Shown here piece after piece: positions 16,230-25,218 of a stretch of 64,000 bases of DNA. Source of the stretch: Mycolicibacterium aichiense (GTDB taxonomy: Bacteria; Actinomycetota; Actinomycetes; Mycobacteriales; Mycobacteriaceae); NCBI RefSeq assembly GCF_010726245.1, contig NZ_AP022561.1, positions 806,001 to 870,000 on the forward strand, given 5' to 3'. Each line of letters starts with the position of its first letter. Position 1 is the stretch's first letter. A program made the translations under genes and the position numbers. A model generated the notes under the pieces. That model was not told the origin of the DNA, made no database searches, and was given only the letters and a program-made list of their open reading frames with translations.

Positions 16230-17144
16230 ATGACGACCGGTGTAGTACTGCTGCCGAATCCCGCTGCCCCCAACGCCGTGGACGATGTCATCGCCGCGGC
16301 CCGAGCCGCGTCCGCGGTGGTTGTGCGCCAGGTGTGGTTCGCCCAACGGTTCGACCTCGACGCGATCACGCTGGCCGCAGTGGTCGGCGCCGCGGTGCCA
16401 GGCCTTGGCGTGGGAACGTCGGTGGTGCCACTCAATCCGCGCCACCCGCTGATCGTCGCCTCGCTGGCGCAGACCGCGCAGGCCGCCAGCCATGGCAACT
16501 TCAGCCTCGGTCTGGGGCTGGGGGCCCACGAACCCGAACGGGTGGCCTTCGGGCAGGCGTGGCCCGACACCATCACCCGGCTTCGTGAGCATCTCACCGT
16601 GCTGCGGTCCGTATTCGACACCGGCGCAGTGCATTTCCACGGCCGCACGCTGTCCGCCGACCCGGCGTGGGATGTCCGGGTACCCGGCGGTGCACCGGTG
16701 CCGGTGTACGTGGCGGCGATGGGTCCCAGGGCGCTGGCCGTCACCGGTGAACTGGCCGACGGAACCCTGCCGTACCTGGCGGGTCCCCGCACCATCGGTG
16801 ACTTCATCGTCCCGACGATCGGTAAGGCGGCCACCGACGCGGGCAGGCCTGCTCCGCGCGTGATCGCCGCGGTGCCGGTTCTCGTCACCGACGACGTCAG
16901 TGCCGGCCGTGCGATCGCGGCCGAGGAACTCGACTTTTACACCACGATCCCGTCGTATCAGAACGTGATCGCTCGCGAAGGTGTGGACAGCGTCGCCGAA
17001 CTCGCGGCCGTCGGCCCGGCCCGGTCCGTGCTGCGCCAGCTCCGGGCTTATCTCGACGCCGGCGCAACCGATCTGGTGCTCAGCCCGCTGCGGTCGCAGG
17101 ATGCGCCTCCGCAGCCGCTATGGGAGGTCGCGGCCGCCCTTTAG
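16230..17144 (+). CDS. LLM-class F420-dependent oxidoreductase
   Basis: A 304-residue luciferase-like barrel from ATG 16230; the ATG at 16197 would add an unlikely Gly-rich leader. Hallmarks are VVPLNPRHPLIVASLAQTAQ, the FSLGLGLGAHEPER cofactor loop, and PVPVYVAAMGPRALAVTGELADG. It is on the same strand as the SRPBCC/CoA-transferase cluster, 39 bp downstream, and probably belongs to it. That would add an F420-dependent redox step to an acyl-CoA pathway. Its end overlaps the convergent aminotransferase by 27 bp. Confidence 0.85.
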   Translation: MTTGVVLLPNPAAPNAVDDVIAAARAASAVVVRQVWFAQRFDLDAITLAAVVGAAVPGLGVGTSVVPLNPRHPLIVASLAQTAQAASHGNFSLGLGLGAHEPERVAFGQAWPDTITRLREHLTVLRSVFDTGAVHFHGRTLSADPAWDVRVPGGAPVPVYVAAMGPRALAVTGELADGTLPYLAGPRTIGDFIVPTIGKAATDAGRPAPRVIAAVPVLVTDDVSAGRAIAAEELDFYTTIPSYQNVIAREGVDSVAELAAVGPARSVLRQLRAYLDAGATDLVLSPLRSQDAPPQPLWEVAAAL

Positions 17145-18332
17145 CGCGCCAAGCCGGCGGATCGCCTCATCAAGGGTGTCGTCGCGCTTGCAGAAAGCGA
17201 AGCGCACCAAGTGATTCCACTCGCCGATGTGCGGAGAGTGCGGATCGCAGAACGCCGACATCGGAATCGCGGCTACCCCGGCTCTGGTCGGCAACTCGGC
17301 GCAGAACTGAGTGCTGTCGGAATATCCCAGCGGCCGCGGATCGGCGCACACAAAGTACGTACCCGCACTGTCGTGCACGCCGAAGCCCAACTCGGTCAAC
17401 GCCGTCGACAGCCGATCCCGCTTGGCCTGCAACGAGTCTCGCAGAGCTCTCACCCAGGCCTCTTCGGAATTCAGCGCGTAGGCCACCGCGGGCTGGAACG
17501 GTGCGCCACCCACATAGCTCAGGTACTGCTTGGCCGCCCGCACCCCGGCAATCAGATCCGGCCTGCCGCACACCCAGCCGATCTTCCAACCGGTGCAGTT
17601 GAACATCTTGGCGGCACTGGAGATCGTCAGCGTGCGCTCGGCCATCCCGGGGTAGGCCGCCAGCGGCAGGTGCCGTTTGTCGTCGAACACCAGATGCTCG
17701 TAGACCTCATCGGTGATCACCAGCAGGTCGGCGTCGACAGCGAGTGCCGCCAGCGCCTGCAGGTCGCGGTCCGCGAGCACCATGCCGGTGGGGTTGTGCG
17801 GGGAGTTCACGATCAGCGCGCGGGTGTTCGGCGTCACCGCGGCACGCAGGGCGTCGACGTCGAGGGCGAAGCCGCGGCCGTCGGGCACCAGCGGCACCGG
17901 CACCCGCCTGCTGCCGGCCATCGCGATGACAGGGGAGTAGGAGTCGTAGAACGGCTCGATCAACAGCACATCCGAGCCCGGTTCGACCAGACCGAGGATG
18001 GCGGCCGCGATCGCCTCGGTGGCGCCGACGGTGACCAGCACCTCGGTCTCCGGGTCGTAGTCGACGTCGTACTGCCGTTTGCGCTGGGCGGCGATCGCCT
18101 CGCGCAGGGGGGCGATGCCCAATCCGGGCGGGTATTGATTGACACCCTCGGCGATCGCTTGCTGCGCGGCCGCCAGCATTCCGGCGGGGCCGTCCTCGTC
18201 CGGGAAGCCCTGGCCGAGATTCACCGCGCCGATCCGGGCGGCCAGCGCCGACATCTCGGCGAAGATCGTCACCGCGTACGGCTGCAGCCTCGAGACCGGA
18301 GCCGGACGGCCGGCGACATGGGGACCCGTCAT
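17118..18332 (-). CDS. dapC: pyridoxal-phosphate aminotransferase, DapC-like
   Basis: A 404-residue class I/II aminotransferase. ATG 18332 is chosen; longer reading frames run into the fadA promoter region. The conserved order is VNLGQGFPDEDGPAGML, the PLP-anchoring NSPHNPTG and ITDEVYEHLVFD, the Schiff-base lysine in SSAAKMFNCTGWKIGWVCG, and the C-terminal VRFAFCKRDD arginine. Its position immediately before divergent fadA-fadB equals that of M. tuberculosis Rv0858c, annotated as N-succinyldiaminopimelate aminotransferase in lysine and peptidoglycan precursor synthesis. Related enzymes act on other amino acids, so the substrate is by homology only. Confidence 0.85.
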   Translation of the reverse strand: MTGPHVAGRPAPVSRLQPYAVTIFAEMSALAARIGAVNLGQGFPDEDGPAGMLAAAQQAIAEGVNQYPPGLGIAPLREAIAAQRKRQYDVDYDPETEVLVTVGATEAIAAAILGLVEPGSDVLLIEPFYDSYSPVIAMAGSRRVPVPLVPDGRGFALDVDALRAAVTPNTRALIVNSPHNPTGMVLADRDLQALAALAVDADLLVITDEVYEHLVFDDKRHLPLAAYPGMAERTLTISSAAKMFNCTGWKIGWVCGRPDLIAGVRAAKQYLSYVGGAPFQPAVAYALNSEEAWVRALRDSLQAKRDRLSTALTELGFGVHDSAGTYFVCADPRPLGYSDSTQFCAELPTRAGVAAIPMSAFCDPHSPHIGEWNHLVRFAFCKRDDTLDEAIRRLGALKGGRDLP

Positions 18333-18455
18333 AGCGCGGAGCTTAGTCGCAGGGCCGCTTATCAGCGGTTTCGTCAATTGCCATCGGCCGATGGGTTCAC
18401 TGGTGCGCGCGGGTGTGGGCGCGATCGTCACGGCGGCGGCCTGATCTGAGCGACT

Positions 18456-18475
18456 GCCCAACCATCCGGTTGGGC
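18456..18475. promoter_or_regulatory. inverted repeat upstream of fadA
   Basis: GCCCAACC-ATCC-GGTTGGGC is a perfect 8-bp inverted repeat with a 4-nt loop. It lies 85 bp upstream of fadA in the divergent dapC-fadA spacer. It is not followed by a T tract and no gene ends here, so an operator or 5'-leader hairpin is more likely than a terminator. Confidence 0.5.
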
Positions 18476-18559
18476 GGCCTTGGTAGGCTTCGCGGGCAGA
18501 GGACGACACTCGAGTAGATCGTCACGCCCAATTCCGAACAGGACCTGGAGAAAACACAC

Positions 18560-19771
18560 ATGTCCGAAGAAGCCTTCATCTACGAGGCCATCCGAACCCC
18601 GCGCGGTAAGCAGCGCGGCGGATCGCTCAACGAAGTCAAGCCGCTGAACCTCGTGGTCGGGCTGATCGAGGAGCTGCGCTCGCGCTTCCCCGACCTCGAC
18701 GAGAACCTGATCAGCGACGTCATCCTGGGCTGCGTCTCCCCGGTCGGCGACCAGGGCGCCGACATCGCCCGCACCGCGGTGATCGCGGCCGGGATGCCCG
18801 ACACCGTCGGCGGCGTCCAGCTGAACCGCTTCTGCGCGTCCGGCCTCGAGGCCGTCAACACCGCAGCGCAGAAGGTCCGCTCCGGCTGGGACGACCTGGT
18901 GCTCGCCGGTGGCGTCGAGTCGATGAGCCGCGTCCCGATGGGCTCGGACGGCGGTGCGATGTTCACCGACCCCGCCACCGTGTTCGACAACTACATCGTG
19001 CCGCAGGGCATCGGCGCCGACCTGATCGCCACGATCGAAGGCTTCTCCCGGGAGGACGTCGACGCCTACGCCGCGCAGTCCCAGGAGCGCGCCGCCGCGG
19101 CGTGGTCGGGCGGCTACTTCGCCAAGTCCGTGGTCCCGGTCAAGGACCAGAACGGTCTGCTGATCCTCGACCACGACGAGCACATGCGTCCCGGCACCAC
19201 CGTGGAGAGCCTCGGCAAGCTCAAGTCCGCCTTCGAGGGACTGGCCGCGATGGCCGGCTTCGACGACGTGGCGCTGCAGAAGTACCACTGGGTCGAGAAG
19301 ATCAACCACGTCCACACCGGCGGCAACAGCTCCGGCATCGTCGACGGCGCCGCTCTGGTGCTCATCGGTAGCGAAGCCGCGGGCAAGTCGCAGGGCCTGA
19401 CCCCGCGAGCGCGCATCGTGGCCACCGCCACCAGCGGCGCGGACGCGACGATCATGCTGACCGGCCCCACGCCGGCCACCCGCAAGGTGCTCGACCGCGC
19501 CGGTCTGACCGTCGACGACATCGACCTGTTCGAGCTCAACGAGGCTTTCGCGTCGGTGGTGCTGAAGTTCCAGAAGGACCTGAACATCCCGAGCGAGAAG
19601 CTCAACGTCAACGGCGGCGCGATCGCGATGGGTCACCCGCTGGGCGCCACCGGCGCCATGATCACCGGCACCATGGTCGACGAACTCGAGCGCCGCGGCG
19701 CCAAGCGCGCGCTCATCACGCTGTGCATCGGCGGCGGTATGGGTGTCGCCACCATCATCGAGAGGGTTTAA
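18560..19771 (+). CDS. fadA: acetyl-CoA C-acyltransferase (3-ketoacyl-CoA thiolase), FadA
   Basis: A 403-residue thiolase from ATG 18560 with GGAG 9 nt upstream. All catalytic residues are present: C92 in [11 protein letters not shown]359 in GHPLGATGA and C389 in CIGGGMG. It performs the last step of beta-oxidation, cleaving 3-ketoacyl-CoA to acetyl-CoA and a shortened acyl-CoA. It is followed after 9 bp by fadB, with which it would form the trifunctional enzyme complex. The pair corresponds to M. tuberculosis Rv0859-Rv0860. Confidence 0.95.
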   Translation: MSEEAFIYEAIRTPRGKQRGGSLNEVKPLNLVVGLIEELRSRFPDLDENLISDVILGCVSPVGDQGADIARTAVIAAGMPDTVGGVQLNRFCASGLEAVNTAAQKVRSGWDDLVLAGGVESMSRVPMGSDGGAMFTDPATVFDNYIVPQGIGADLIATIEGFSREDVDAYAAQSQERAAAAWSGGYFAKSVVPVKDQNGLLILDHDEHMRPGTTVESLGKLKSAFEGLAAMAGFDDVALQKYHWVEKINHVHTGGNSSGIVDGAALVLIGSEAAGKSQGLTPRARIVATATSGADATIMLTGPTPATRKVLDRAGLTVDDIDLFELNEAFASVVLKFQKDLNIPSEKLNVNGGAIAMGHPLGATGAMITGTMVDELERRGAKRALITLCIGGGMGVATIIERV

Positions 19772-19780
19772 GGAAAAGTC

Positions 19781-21916
19781 ATGGCAGAGAACACGATTGC
19801 GTGGGATAAGGATGCCGACGGCATCGTCACGCTGACGATGGACGACCCGACCGGTTCGGCCAACGTGATGAACGAGCACTACAAAGAGTCCATGCACAAG
19901 GCCGTAGAACGCCTTGTCGCAGAAAAGGATTCGGTCACCGGTGTGGTGATCACCAGCGGCAAGAAGACCTTCTTCGCCGGTGGTGACCTCAAGAGCATGA
20001 TCACCGCCGGTCCGGAGAACGCCGGTGAGATCTTCGCCGAGGTCGAGGACATCAAGCGCGACCTGCGCGCCCTGGAGACCCTGGGCAAGCCGGTCGTCGC
20101 GGCGATCAACGGCGCCGCCCTCGGCGGTGGCCTGGAGATCGCGCTGGCCTGTCACCACCGCATCGTCGCCGACGTGAAGGGTGTTCAGATCGGCCTGCCC
20201 GAGGTCACCCTCGGTCTGCTGCCCGGCGGCGGCGGCGTCACCCGCGTGACGCGCATGCTCGGTATCCAGAACGGCTTCGTCAACGTGCTGAGCCAGGGCA
20301 CCCGGTTCAAGCCGGCCGCCGCCAAGGACAACGGGCTGGTCGACGAACTCGTGTCCAGCGTCGAGGAATTGGTGCCCGCCGCCAAGGAGTGGATCAAGGC
20401 CAACCCCGAGTCGCACACCCAGCCGTGGGATGCCAAGGGCTACAAGATGCCCGGGGGCACCCCGGCCAGCCCGTCGTTGGCGGCGATCCTGCCGTCGTTC
20501 CCGTCGCTGCTGCGCAAGCAGCTCAAGGGCGCGCCGATGCCGGCACCGCGGGCCATCCTGGCCGCCGCCGTCGAGGGCGCGCAGGTGGACTTCGACACCG
20601 CCAGCCGCATCGAGAGCCGCTACTTCACCGAGCTGGTCACCGGGCCGATCGCCAAGAACATGATCCAGGCGTTCTTCTTCGACCTGCAGGCCATCAACTC
20701 CGGTGGATCGCGGCCCGAGGGCATCGGCAAGACCCCGATCACCAAGATTGGCGTGCTCGGTGCGGGCATGATGGGCGCCGGTATCGCCTACGTGTCGGCC
20801 AAGGCCGGCTTCGACGTGGTCCTCAAGGACGTCACCCTCGAAGCGGCCCAGAAGGGCAAGGGCTACTCCGAGAAGTTGGAGGCCAAGGCCCTCGAGCGGG
20901 GCAAGACCACGAAGGAACGCTCCGACGCCCTGCTGGGCCGGATCACCCCGACGGCCGACGCCGCCGACTTCAAGGGCGTCGACTTCGTCATCGAGGCGGT
21001 CTTCGAGTCGGTCGAGCTGAAGCACAAGGTGTTCGCCGAGATCGAGGACATCGTCGAGCCCAACGCGTTGCTGGGCTCGAATACCTCGACGCTGCCGATC
21101 ACCGAACTCGCGACCGGCGTGAAGCGCCAGGACGACTTCATCGGCATTCACTTCTTCTCTCCGGTCGACAAGATGCCGCTGGTGGAGATCATCAAGGGCG
21201 AGAAGACGTCCGACGAGGCGCTGGCTCGGGTGTTCGACTACACGCTGGCCATCGGGAAGACCCCGATCGTGGTCAACGACAGCCGCGGCTTCTACACCAG
21301 CCGGGTCATCGGCACCTTCGTCAACGAAGCGCTGGCGATGCTCGGCGAGGGTGTCGAGCCGGCGTCGATCGAGCACGCAGGCACCCAGGCCGGCTACCCG
21401 GCCCCGCCGCTGCAGCTGTCCGACGAGCTCAACCTCGAGCTGATGCACAAGATCGCCCTGGCCACCCGCAAGGGTGTCGAAGAGGCCGGTGGCACCTATG
21501 AGCCGCACCCGGCTGAGGCCGTCGTCGAGAAGATGATCGAACTCGGCCGTCCTTCACGGCTTTCCGGTGCCGGCTTCTACGAATACGTCGACGGCAAGCG
21601 CACCCAGCTGTGGCCGGGGCTGCGGGAGACCTTCTCCTCGGGCACGTCGACCCCGCCGCTGCAGGACATGATCGACCGCATGCTGTTCGCCGAGGCGCTG
21701 GAAACCCAGAAGTGCTTCGACGAAGGTGTCATCACCACGACGGCCGACGCCAACATCGGCTCGATCATGGGCATCGGCTTCCCGCCGTGGACCGGGGGCG
21801 CCGCGCAGCTGATCGTCGGCTACCCGCACGGCGGCAAGGCCGGGTTCGTGGCACGGGCCAAGGAACTGGCGGAGAAGTACGGCGAGCGGTTCAACCCGCC
21901 GGCGTCGCTGCTCTAG
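19781..21916 (+). CDS. fadB: fatty acid oxidation complex alpha subunit FadB (enoyl-CoA hydratase / 3-hydroxyacyl-CoA dehydrogenase)
   Basis: A 711-residue bifunctional enzyme. The N-terminal crotonase domain has the oxyanion stretch NGAALGGGLEIALACHHRI and the second catalytic region GLPEVTLGLLPGGGG. A Rossmann motif GVLGAGMMGAGIAYVSAK begins near residue 325. The dehydrogenase catalytic His lies in IHFFSPVDKMPLVEII, and a C-terminal domain ends in FNPPASLL. It hydrates enoyl-CoA and oxidises 3-hydroxyacyl-CoA with NAD. It is coupled to fadA and closed by a strong hairpin terminator. Confidence 0.95.
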   Translation: MAENTIAWDKDADGIVTLTMDDPTGSANVMNEHYKESMHKAVERLVAEKDSVTGVVITSGKKTFFAGGDLKSMITAGPENAGEIFAEVEDIKRDLRALETLGKPVVAAINGAALGGGLEIALACHHRIVADVKGVQIGLPEVTLGLLPGGGGVTRVTRMLGIQNGFVNVLSQGTRFKPAAAKDNGLVDELVSSVEELVPAAKEWIKANPESHTQPWDAKGYKMPGGTPASPSLAAILPSFPSLLRKQLKGAPMPAPRAILAAAVEGAQVDFDTASRIESRYFTELVTGPIAKNMIQAFFFDLQAINSGGSRPEGIGKTPITKIGVLGAGMMGAGIAYVSAKAGFDVVLKDVTLEAAQKGKGYSEKLEAKALERGKTTKERSDALLGRITPTADAADFKGVDFVIEAVFESVELKHKVFAEIEDIVEPNALLGSNTSTLPITELATGVKRQDDFIGIHFFSPVDKMPLVEIIKGEKTSDEALARVFDYTLAIGKTPIVVNDSRGFYTSRVIGTFVNEALAMLGEGVEPASIEHAGTQAGYPAPPLQLSDELNLELMHKIALATRKGVEEAGGTYEPHPAEAVVEKMIELGRPSRLSGAGFYEYVDGKRTQLWPGLRETFSSGTSTPPLQDMIDRMLFAEALETQKCFDEGVITTTADANIGSIMGIGFPPWTGGAAQLIVGYPHGGKAGFVARAKELAEKYGERFNPPASLL

Positions 21917-21933
21917 CCGACCCGTCGCGACGC

Positions 21934-21973
21934 GCAAAGGTCCCCGAAACCCTGGTGTTTCGGGGACTTTTGC
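21934..21973 (+). terminator. intrinsic terminator of fadAB
   Basis: The arms 21934-21950 and 21957-21973 pair over 17 bp with a single G-U. The core GTCCCCGAAAC/GTTTCGGGGAC is 11 bp perfect with a 6-nt loop. The right arm ends in CTTTTGC, giving a short T run. It sits 18 bp after the fadB stop. Confidence 0.88.
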
Positions 21974-22007
21974 GTCTGCTCGGCCCGCGACCGTTAGCGT
22001 GAGACGC

Positions 22008-23504
22008 GTGAGCCAGAGCGCCGCAACGATTCTCAGCAGACTGGCCGCCAGCCTGTCAGGCTACGGCGGCGCGCCGTGCATCGAGTTCAACGGCCGCTGG
22101 TACACCGGTGACGAGATCGCCGCCTATGCCCGTGCCATCGACGATGCGTTGGGGCGGGCCGGGGTCGCTGCCGGCGCGACCGTGGCAGTGGTGGCCCGCA
22201 ACCGCCCACCCCACGCGGCGGCCGTGATCGGGTTGCTCGGCGGCGGCCGGCGGGTGCCGATGATCTATTCATTCCAGTCGGCCGAGGCGATCGGGCGCGA
22301 CATCGAACAGCTGGAGCCTGCCGCAGTCGTCGCCGACCGGCAGGACTGGACCGAGCCGGTGATCTCCGCCGCTCAGCGCGCAGGCACCGCCGGCATCGCG
22401 GTGTCACTGACAGCGCCCGCTGTGGAACTCGTGGCCGGCATCGAGCGGGTGGCACCGCGGCTGAATTCCTCAAGCCGGGACGGCTCGACCGGTCTGCAGG
22501 TGCTCACCAGTGGCACCACCGGGCCGCCCAAGCGGCACCCGATCCCGGCGTCGGTGCTCGAACACACCGTGTCCAGCGTGGCGATCACCGGCGCCTCCGC
22601 CGACGAGCCACCCGAGCTGATGTACTGGCCACTCGGCGGGATAGGCGGGGTGTGCCAGCTGATCACCGGCGCCTACCTCGGCAAGCGGATCGCACTTCTG
22701 GAGAAGTTCAGTGTCGCCGAGTGGGTCCGGGTGGTGAAGACCTACGGCATCCGGCGCTGCGGTCTGCAGCCGGCGGCGGTACGCATGCTCCTGGACGCCG
22801 ACCTGCCGAGCGAGGACCTCGGGTCGCTCGACTACGTCATCAGCGCGGCGGGACCGCTGGATCCCGAGACCCGTGACGCGTTCGAGCAGAGATACCGAGT
22901 GCCCGTCCTGTTGGCTTATGGCGCAACCGAATTCGCCGGCTCGGTGTGCACGTGGACACCCGATCTCTATCGGGAGTTCGGTGCCGCCAAGCGTGCCAGC
23001 TCCGGACGGGCGATGCCCAACACCGAGGTCCGCATCATCGACCCGAACGGCGCCGGCGAGGTGCCGACTGGCGAGCAGGGTGTGCTCGAGGCCAAGATCG
23101 CATCCATCAGTCCGGACTGGATCCGTACCAACGACCTCGCCTCCATCGACGCCGACGGCTTCGTTATGTTGCACGGCCGCGCCGACGGGGCGATCAATCG
23201 CGGCGGATTCAAGGTCCTGCCGGAGACCGTTCGCCGAGTCCTGGTCGACCACCCGTCGGTGCGCGACGCCGCCGTCGTCGGCGTGCACGATCCCCGGCTC
23301 GGCGAGGTGCCGTTCGCGGCGGTGGAGACGGTTCCCGGCGCTGCAGCACCCGACCCGGCCGACCTCGTGGCCCTGGTCCGCGATGCGCTGCCCAAGCACT
23401 ACGTGCCCGTCGAGGTGGTTGTGGTCGCGGAGCTTCCGCGTAACCAATCGCTCAAGGTTTCGCTTCGTGACATAGCCGCGATGTACTCCGCCGGCGTGGA
23501 GTAG
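22008..23504 (+). CDS. acyl-CoA synthetase / AMP-dependent ligase (ANL superfamily)
   Basis: About 498 residues from GTG 22008 (GTG 21999 is an alternative start). ANL motifs are in order: LTSGTTGPPKRHP near residue 165 (P-loop, A3), YGATEFAG (A5), WIRTNDLASIDADGF (A7), RGGFKVLPETV (A8), and a C-terminal PRNQSLKVSL carrying the A10 lysine. It should adenylate a carboxylic acid and transfer it to CoA. Unlike long-chain FadD proteins it is short and has no insertion. It begins a lineage-variable block between fadB and the XPB helicase. Substrate unknown. Confidence 0.85.
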   Translation: MSQSAATILSRLAASLSGYGGAPCIEFNGRWYTGDEIAAYARAIDDALGRAGVAAGATVAVVARNRPPHAAAVIGLLGGGRRVPMIYSFQSAEAIGRDIEQLEPAAVVADRQDWTEPVISAAQRAGTAGIAVSLTAPAVELVAGIERVAPRLNSSSRDGSTGLQVLTSGTTGPPKRHPIPASVLEHTVSSVAITGASADEPPELMYWPLGGIGGVCQLITGAYLGKRIALLEKFSVAEWVRVVKTYGIRRCGLQPAAVRMLLDADLPSEDLGSLDYVISAAGPLDPETRDAFEQRYRVPVLLAYGATEFAGSVCTWTPDLYREFGAAKRASSGRAMPNTEVRIIDPNGAGEVPTGEQGVLEAKIASISPDWIRTNDLASIDADGFVMLHGRADGAINRGGFKVLPETVRRVLVDHPSVRDAAVVGVHDPRLGEVPFAAVETVPGAAAPDPADLVALVRDALPKHYVPVEVVVVAELPRNQSLKVSLRDIAAMYSAGVE

Positions 23505-23873
23505 GCGGGGCCCGATCCGCGGCATTGCCAGCACGCATGACAGTGTGCCGACCCGGGTCGCGCCGGGCGCCCCCCGACGCCCGCGCCTCGACGCAGAATC
23601 GCAAATCCGCTACATGAACTCTCAGAACAGCGTGACCTGGCATAAATGTCAGCGCTGTCCCGTAAGAGCAAACACCCGTGCGTTCGACCCTATACCGACT
23701 TGTGACCTCGGTTGCTGAGCGAATTGCCTTATACGGCACTTGGCGCACCATTTGCCGCGAACACCGTTTCCATACTGTGCGCCTGATCTGGCGGTATGTC
23801 CGAAGTGGATAGCGGAGCGAGTGTTCGCCTTTCATTTGCCTGCGTGATCAAGATTTTTTGCTGAATTACATCG

Positions 23874-23892
23874 TCTCAGCTTGCTCTCAGCT
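23874..23892. repeat. tandem TCTCAGCT direct repeat
   Basis: Two exact copies of TCTCAGCT start at 23874 and 23885, 11 bp or one helical turn apart, in the AT-rich part of the non-coding interval. The spacing suits cooperative binding of a regulator on one DNA face. Confidence 0.5.
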
Positions 23893-23951
23893 AGTTTTTA
23901 CGGTGTGATGGGCATTACGCCAGGGGAATGAGGAGGCAAAGGGGGAGCATT

Positions 23952-23975
23952 GGCCCCTCCCGTACGGGAGGGGCC
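23952..23975. terminator. 24-bp perfect palindrome, probable terminator hairpin or operator
   Basis: The arms GGCCCCTCCCG and CGGGAGGGGCC flank a central TA, making a perfect 24-bp self-complementary run. As RNA it would form a very stable GC hairpin. There is no T tract after it, which is common for mycobacterial terminators. It could end a small RNA transcribed across the preceding AT-rich stretch. Confidence 0.6.
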
Positions 23976-24119
23976 GATTGCCGTCCAGGGGTCTTAACTC
24001 TTCCGGTCGGACCGGGTTGCTGCGCCCCTCACGCGTGGCCCTCGCGGCCGGCAGCGGTCGCTCCGAGATGCTCGGATGGCACGCTGGTCGGCTGAGGCGC
24101 TCGTCCGTAGAGTCGGGCC

Positions 24120-25109
24120 ATGCGCTTCGGACTGTTCATCCCGCAGGGCTGGCGACTGGATCTGGCCGGCATTCCCACTGAAAAGCACTGGCAGGTAATG
24201 CGTGATCTGGCTGATCATGCCGACGCGGGCCCCTGGGACTCGCTCTGGGTCTACGACCACTTCCATACCGTGCCGATCCCGACCGACGAGGCCACCCACG
24301 AGGCGTGGACGCTGATGGCGGCTTATGCGGCGACGACCTCCCGCATCAAGCTCGGCCAGATGTGCACGGCGATGAGCTACCGCAACCCCGTCTACCTGGC
24401 CAAGGTGGCGGCCACCACCGACATCATCTCCGGCGGGCGTGTGCAGATGGGCATCGGCGGCGGCTGGTACGAGCACGAGTGGCGTGCCTACGGGTACGGC
24501 TTCCCCTCCGCCGGAGTGCGGTTGGCCCGACTCGACGAGGGTGTCCAGATCATGCGGGACGCCTGGCGCGACGGGAAGGTGAGCTTCACGGGCAGGCAAT
24601 ATGAGTTCGACGGCGCGATTGTCGCTCCGAAGCCGTTGCAGGAGAACGGAATTCCGATGTGGATTGCCGGTGGCGGCGAGAAGGTGACGCTCAAGATCGC
24701 GGCGAAGTACGCGCAGTACACGAATTTCACCTCCGAACCGGACGGTTTCGCGCACAAGTCGCGGGTGCTGTCCGAGCACTGCCGCGAGGTGGGCACGGAT
24801 TTCGACTCGATCGTCCGCTCGGCCAACGTCAACGCGATTCTCGGCACGTCGGCCGACGATGTCACGGCGCGGATCAAGCGGGTTCGCGACCGGCTGGCCG
24901 GCATCTGCGGTGATGCGGCCGCCGACGCGATGATGACGACGGTCAGTGCGCCCGGGTCGGCGGCGGGCACGCCCGAGCAGGTCATCGAGAGCCTGACCGC
25001 GCTGCGAGAACTGGGCTGCGAGTACGTCATCTGCTACTTCCCGGAGGCGGCCTACGACCGGTCCGGCATCGAACTGTTCGAGCGTGAGGTGATGCCCGCG
25101 CTCATGTGA
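24120..25109 (+). CDS. LLM-class F420-dependent oxidoreductase
   Basis: A 329-residue luciferase-like protein from ATG 24120. It shows MRFGLFIPQGW, SLWVYDHFHTVP, the SGGRVQMGIGGGWYEHEW signature and PMWIAGGGEKVTLKIAAKYA. The fold uses F420 or flavin for hydride transfer. It is upstream of and on the same strand as the DUF35 and thiolase-like genes, 109 bp away. It could supply an oxidised CoA-thioester or alcohol to that pair, though a separate promoter is likely at about 25146-25184. Confidence 0.85.
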   Translation: MRFGLFIPQGWRLDLAGIPTEKHWQVMRDLADHADAGPWDSLWVYDHFHTVPIPTDEATHEAWTLMAAYAATTSRIKLGQMCTAMSYRNPVYLAKVAATTDIISGGRVQMGIGGGWYEHEWRAYGYGFPSAGVRLARLDEGVQIMRDAWRDGKVSFTGRQYEFDGAIVAPKPLQENGIPMWIAGGGEKVTLKIAAKYAQYTNFTSEPDGFAHKSRVLSEHCREVGTDFDSIVRSANVNAILGTSADDVTARIKRVRDRLAGICGDAAADAMMTTVSAPGSAAGTPEQVIESLTALRELGCEYVICYFPEAAYDRSGIELFEREVMPALM

Positions 25110-25145
25110 GCTCGCACTGTCCGAGAAGGGCGTGCATTCAGATGA

Positions 25146-25162
25146 GAATGAGGTTTCCATTC
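25146..25162. promoter_or_regulatory. inverted repeat upstream of the DUF35-thiolase operon
   Basis: GAATG-N7-CATTC forms a 17-bp dyad, followed about 17 bp downstream by TACGAT (25179-25184), a plausible -10 element. This would put an operator across the -35 region. It does not match the KstR consensus as I remember it. Confidence 0.45.
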
Positions 25163-25218
25163 GTGGCCAACAGTGTTGTACGATCCGGCTACCGATTTGG
25201 ACTACGAAGGATGCCGCT

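Larger units (their letters stand above)
23505..24119. other. 615-bp non-coding interval with palindrome and repeats
   Basis: No open frame here has family signatures or mycobacterial codon bias. The stretch 23600-23930 is visibly AT-richer than its surroundings, with TTTTTTG and TAGTTTTTAC runs. It contains paired TCTCAGCT direct repeats and a 24-bp perfect palindrome. It may hold the promoter region of the downstream F420 gene, a small RNA, or both. I cannot assign a known RNA family. Confidence 0.55.

Noticed and set aside
18456..18475. Hairpin upstream of fadA as a terminator
   Set aside because: It lies between divergent genes with no transcript needing to end there, and no T tract follows.
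18428..21508. A 1026-codon open frame antisense to fadA and fadB
   Set aside because: It is the mirror of highly biased GC-rich codons. It is rich in Gly, Arg, His, Asp and Val without any domain, and fadA/fadB on the other strand have complete catalytic motifs.
23452..23835. A 127-codon minus-strand frame in the non-coding interval after the acyl-CoA synthetase
   Set aside because: It overlaps the synthetase end, has no domain, and its codon third positions do not follow the GC-rich bias seen in real genes here.
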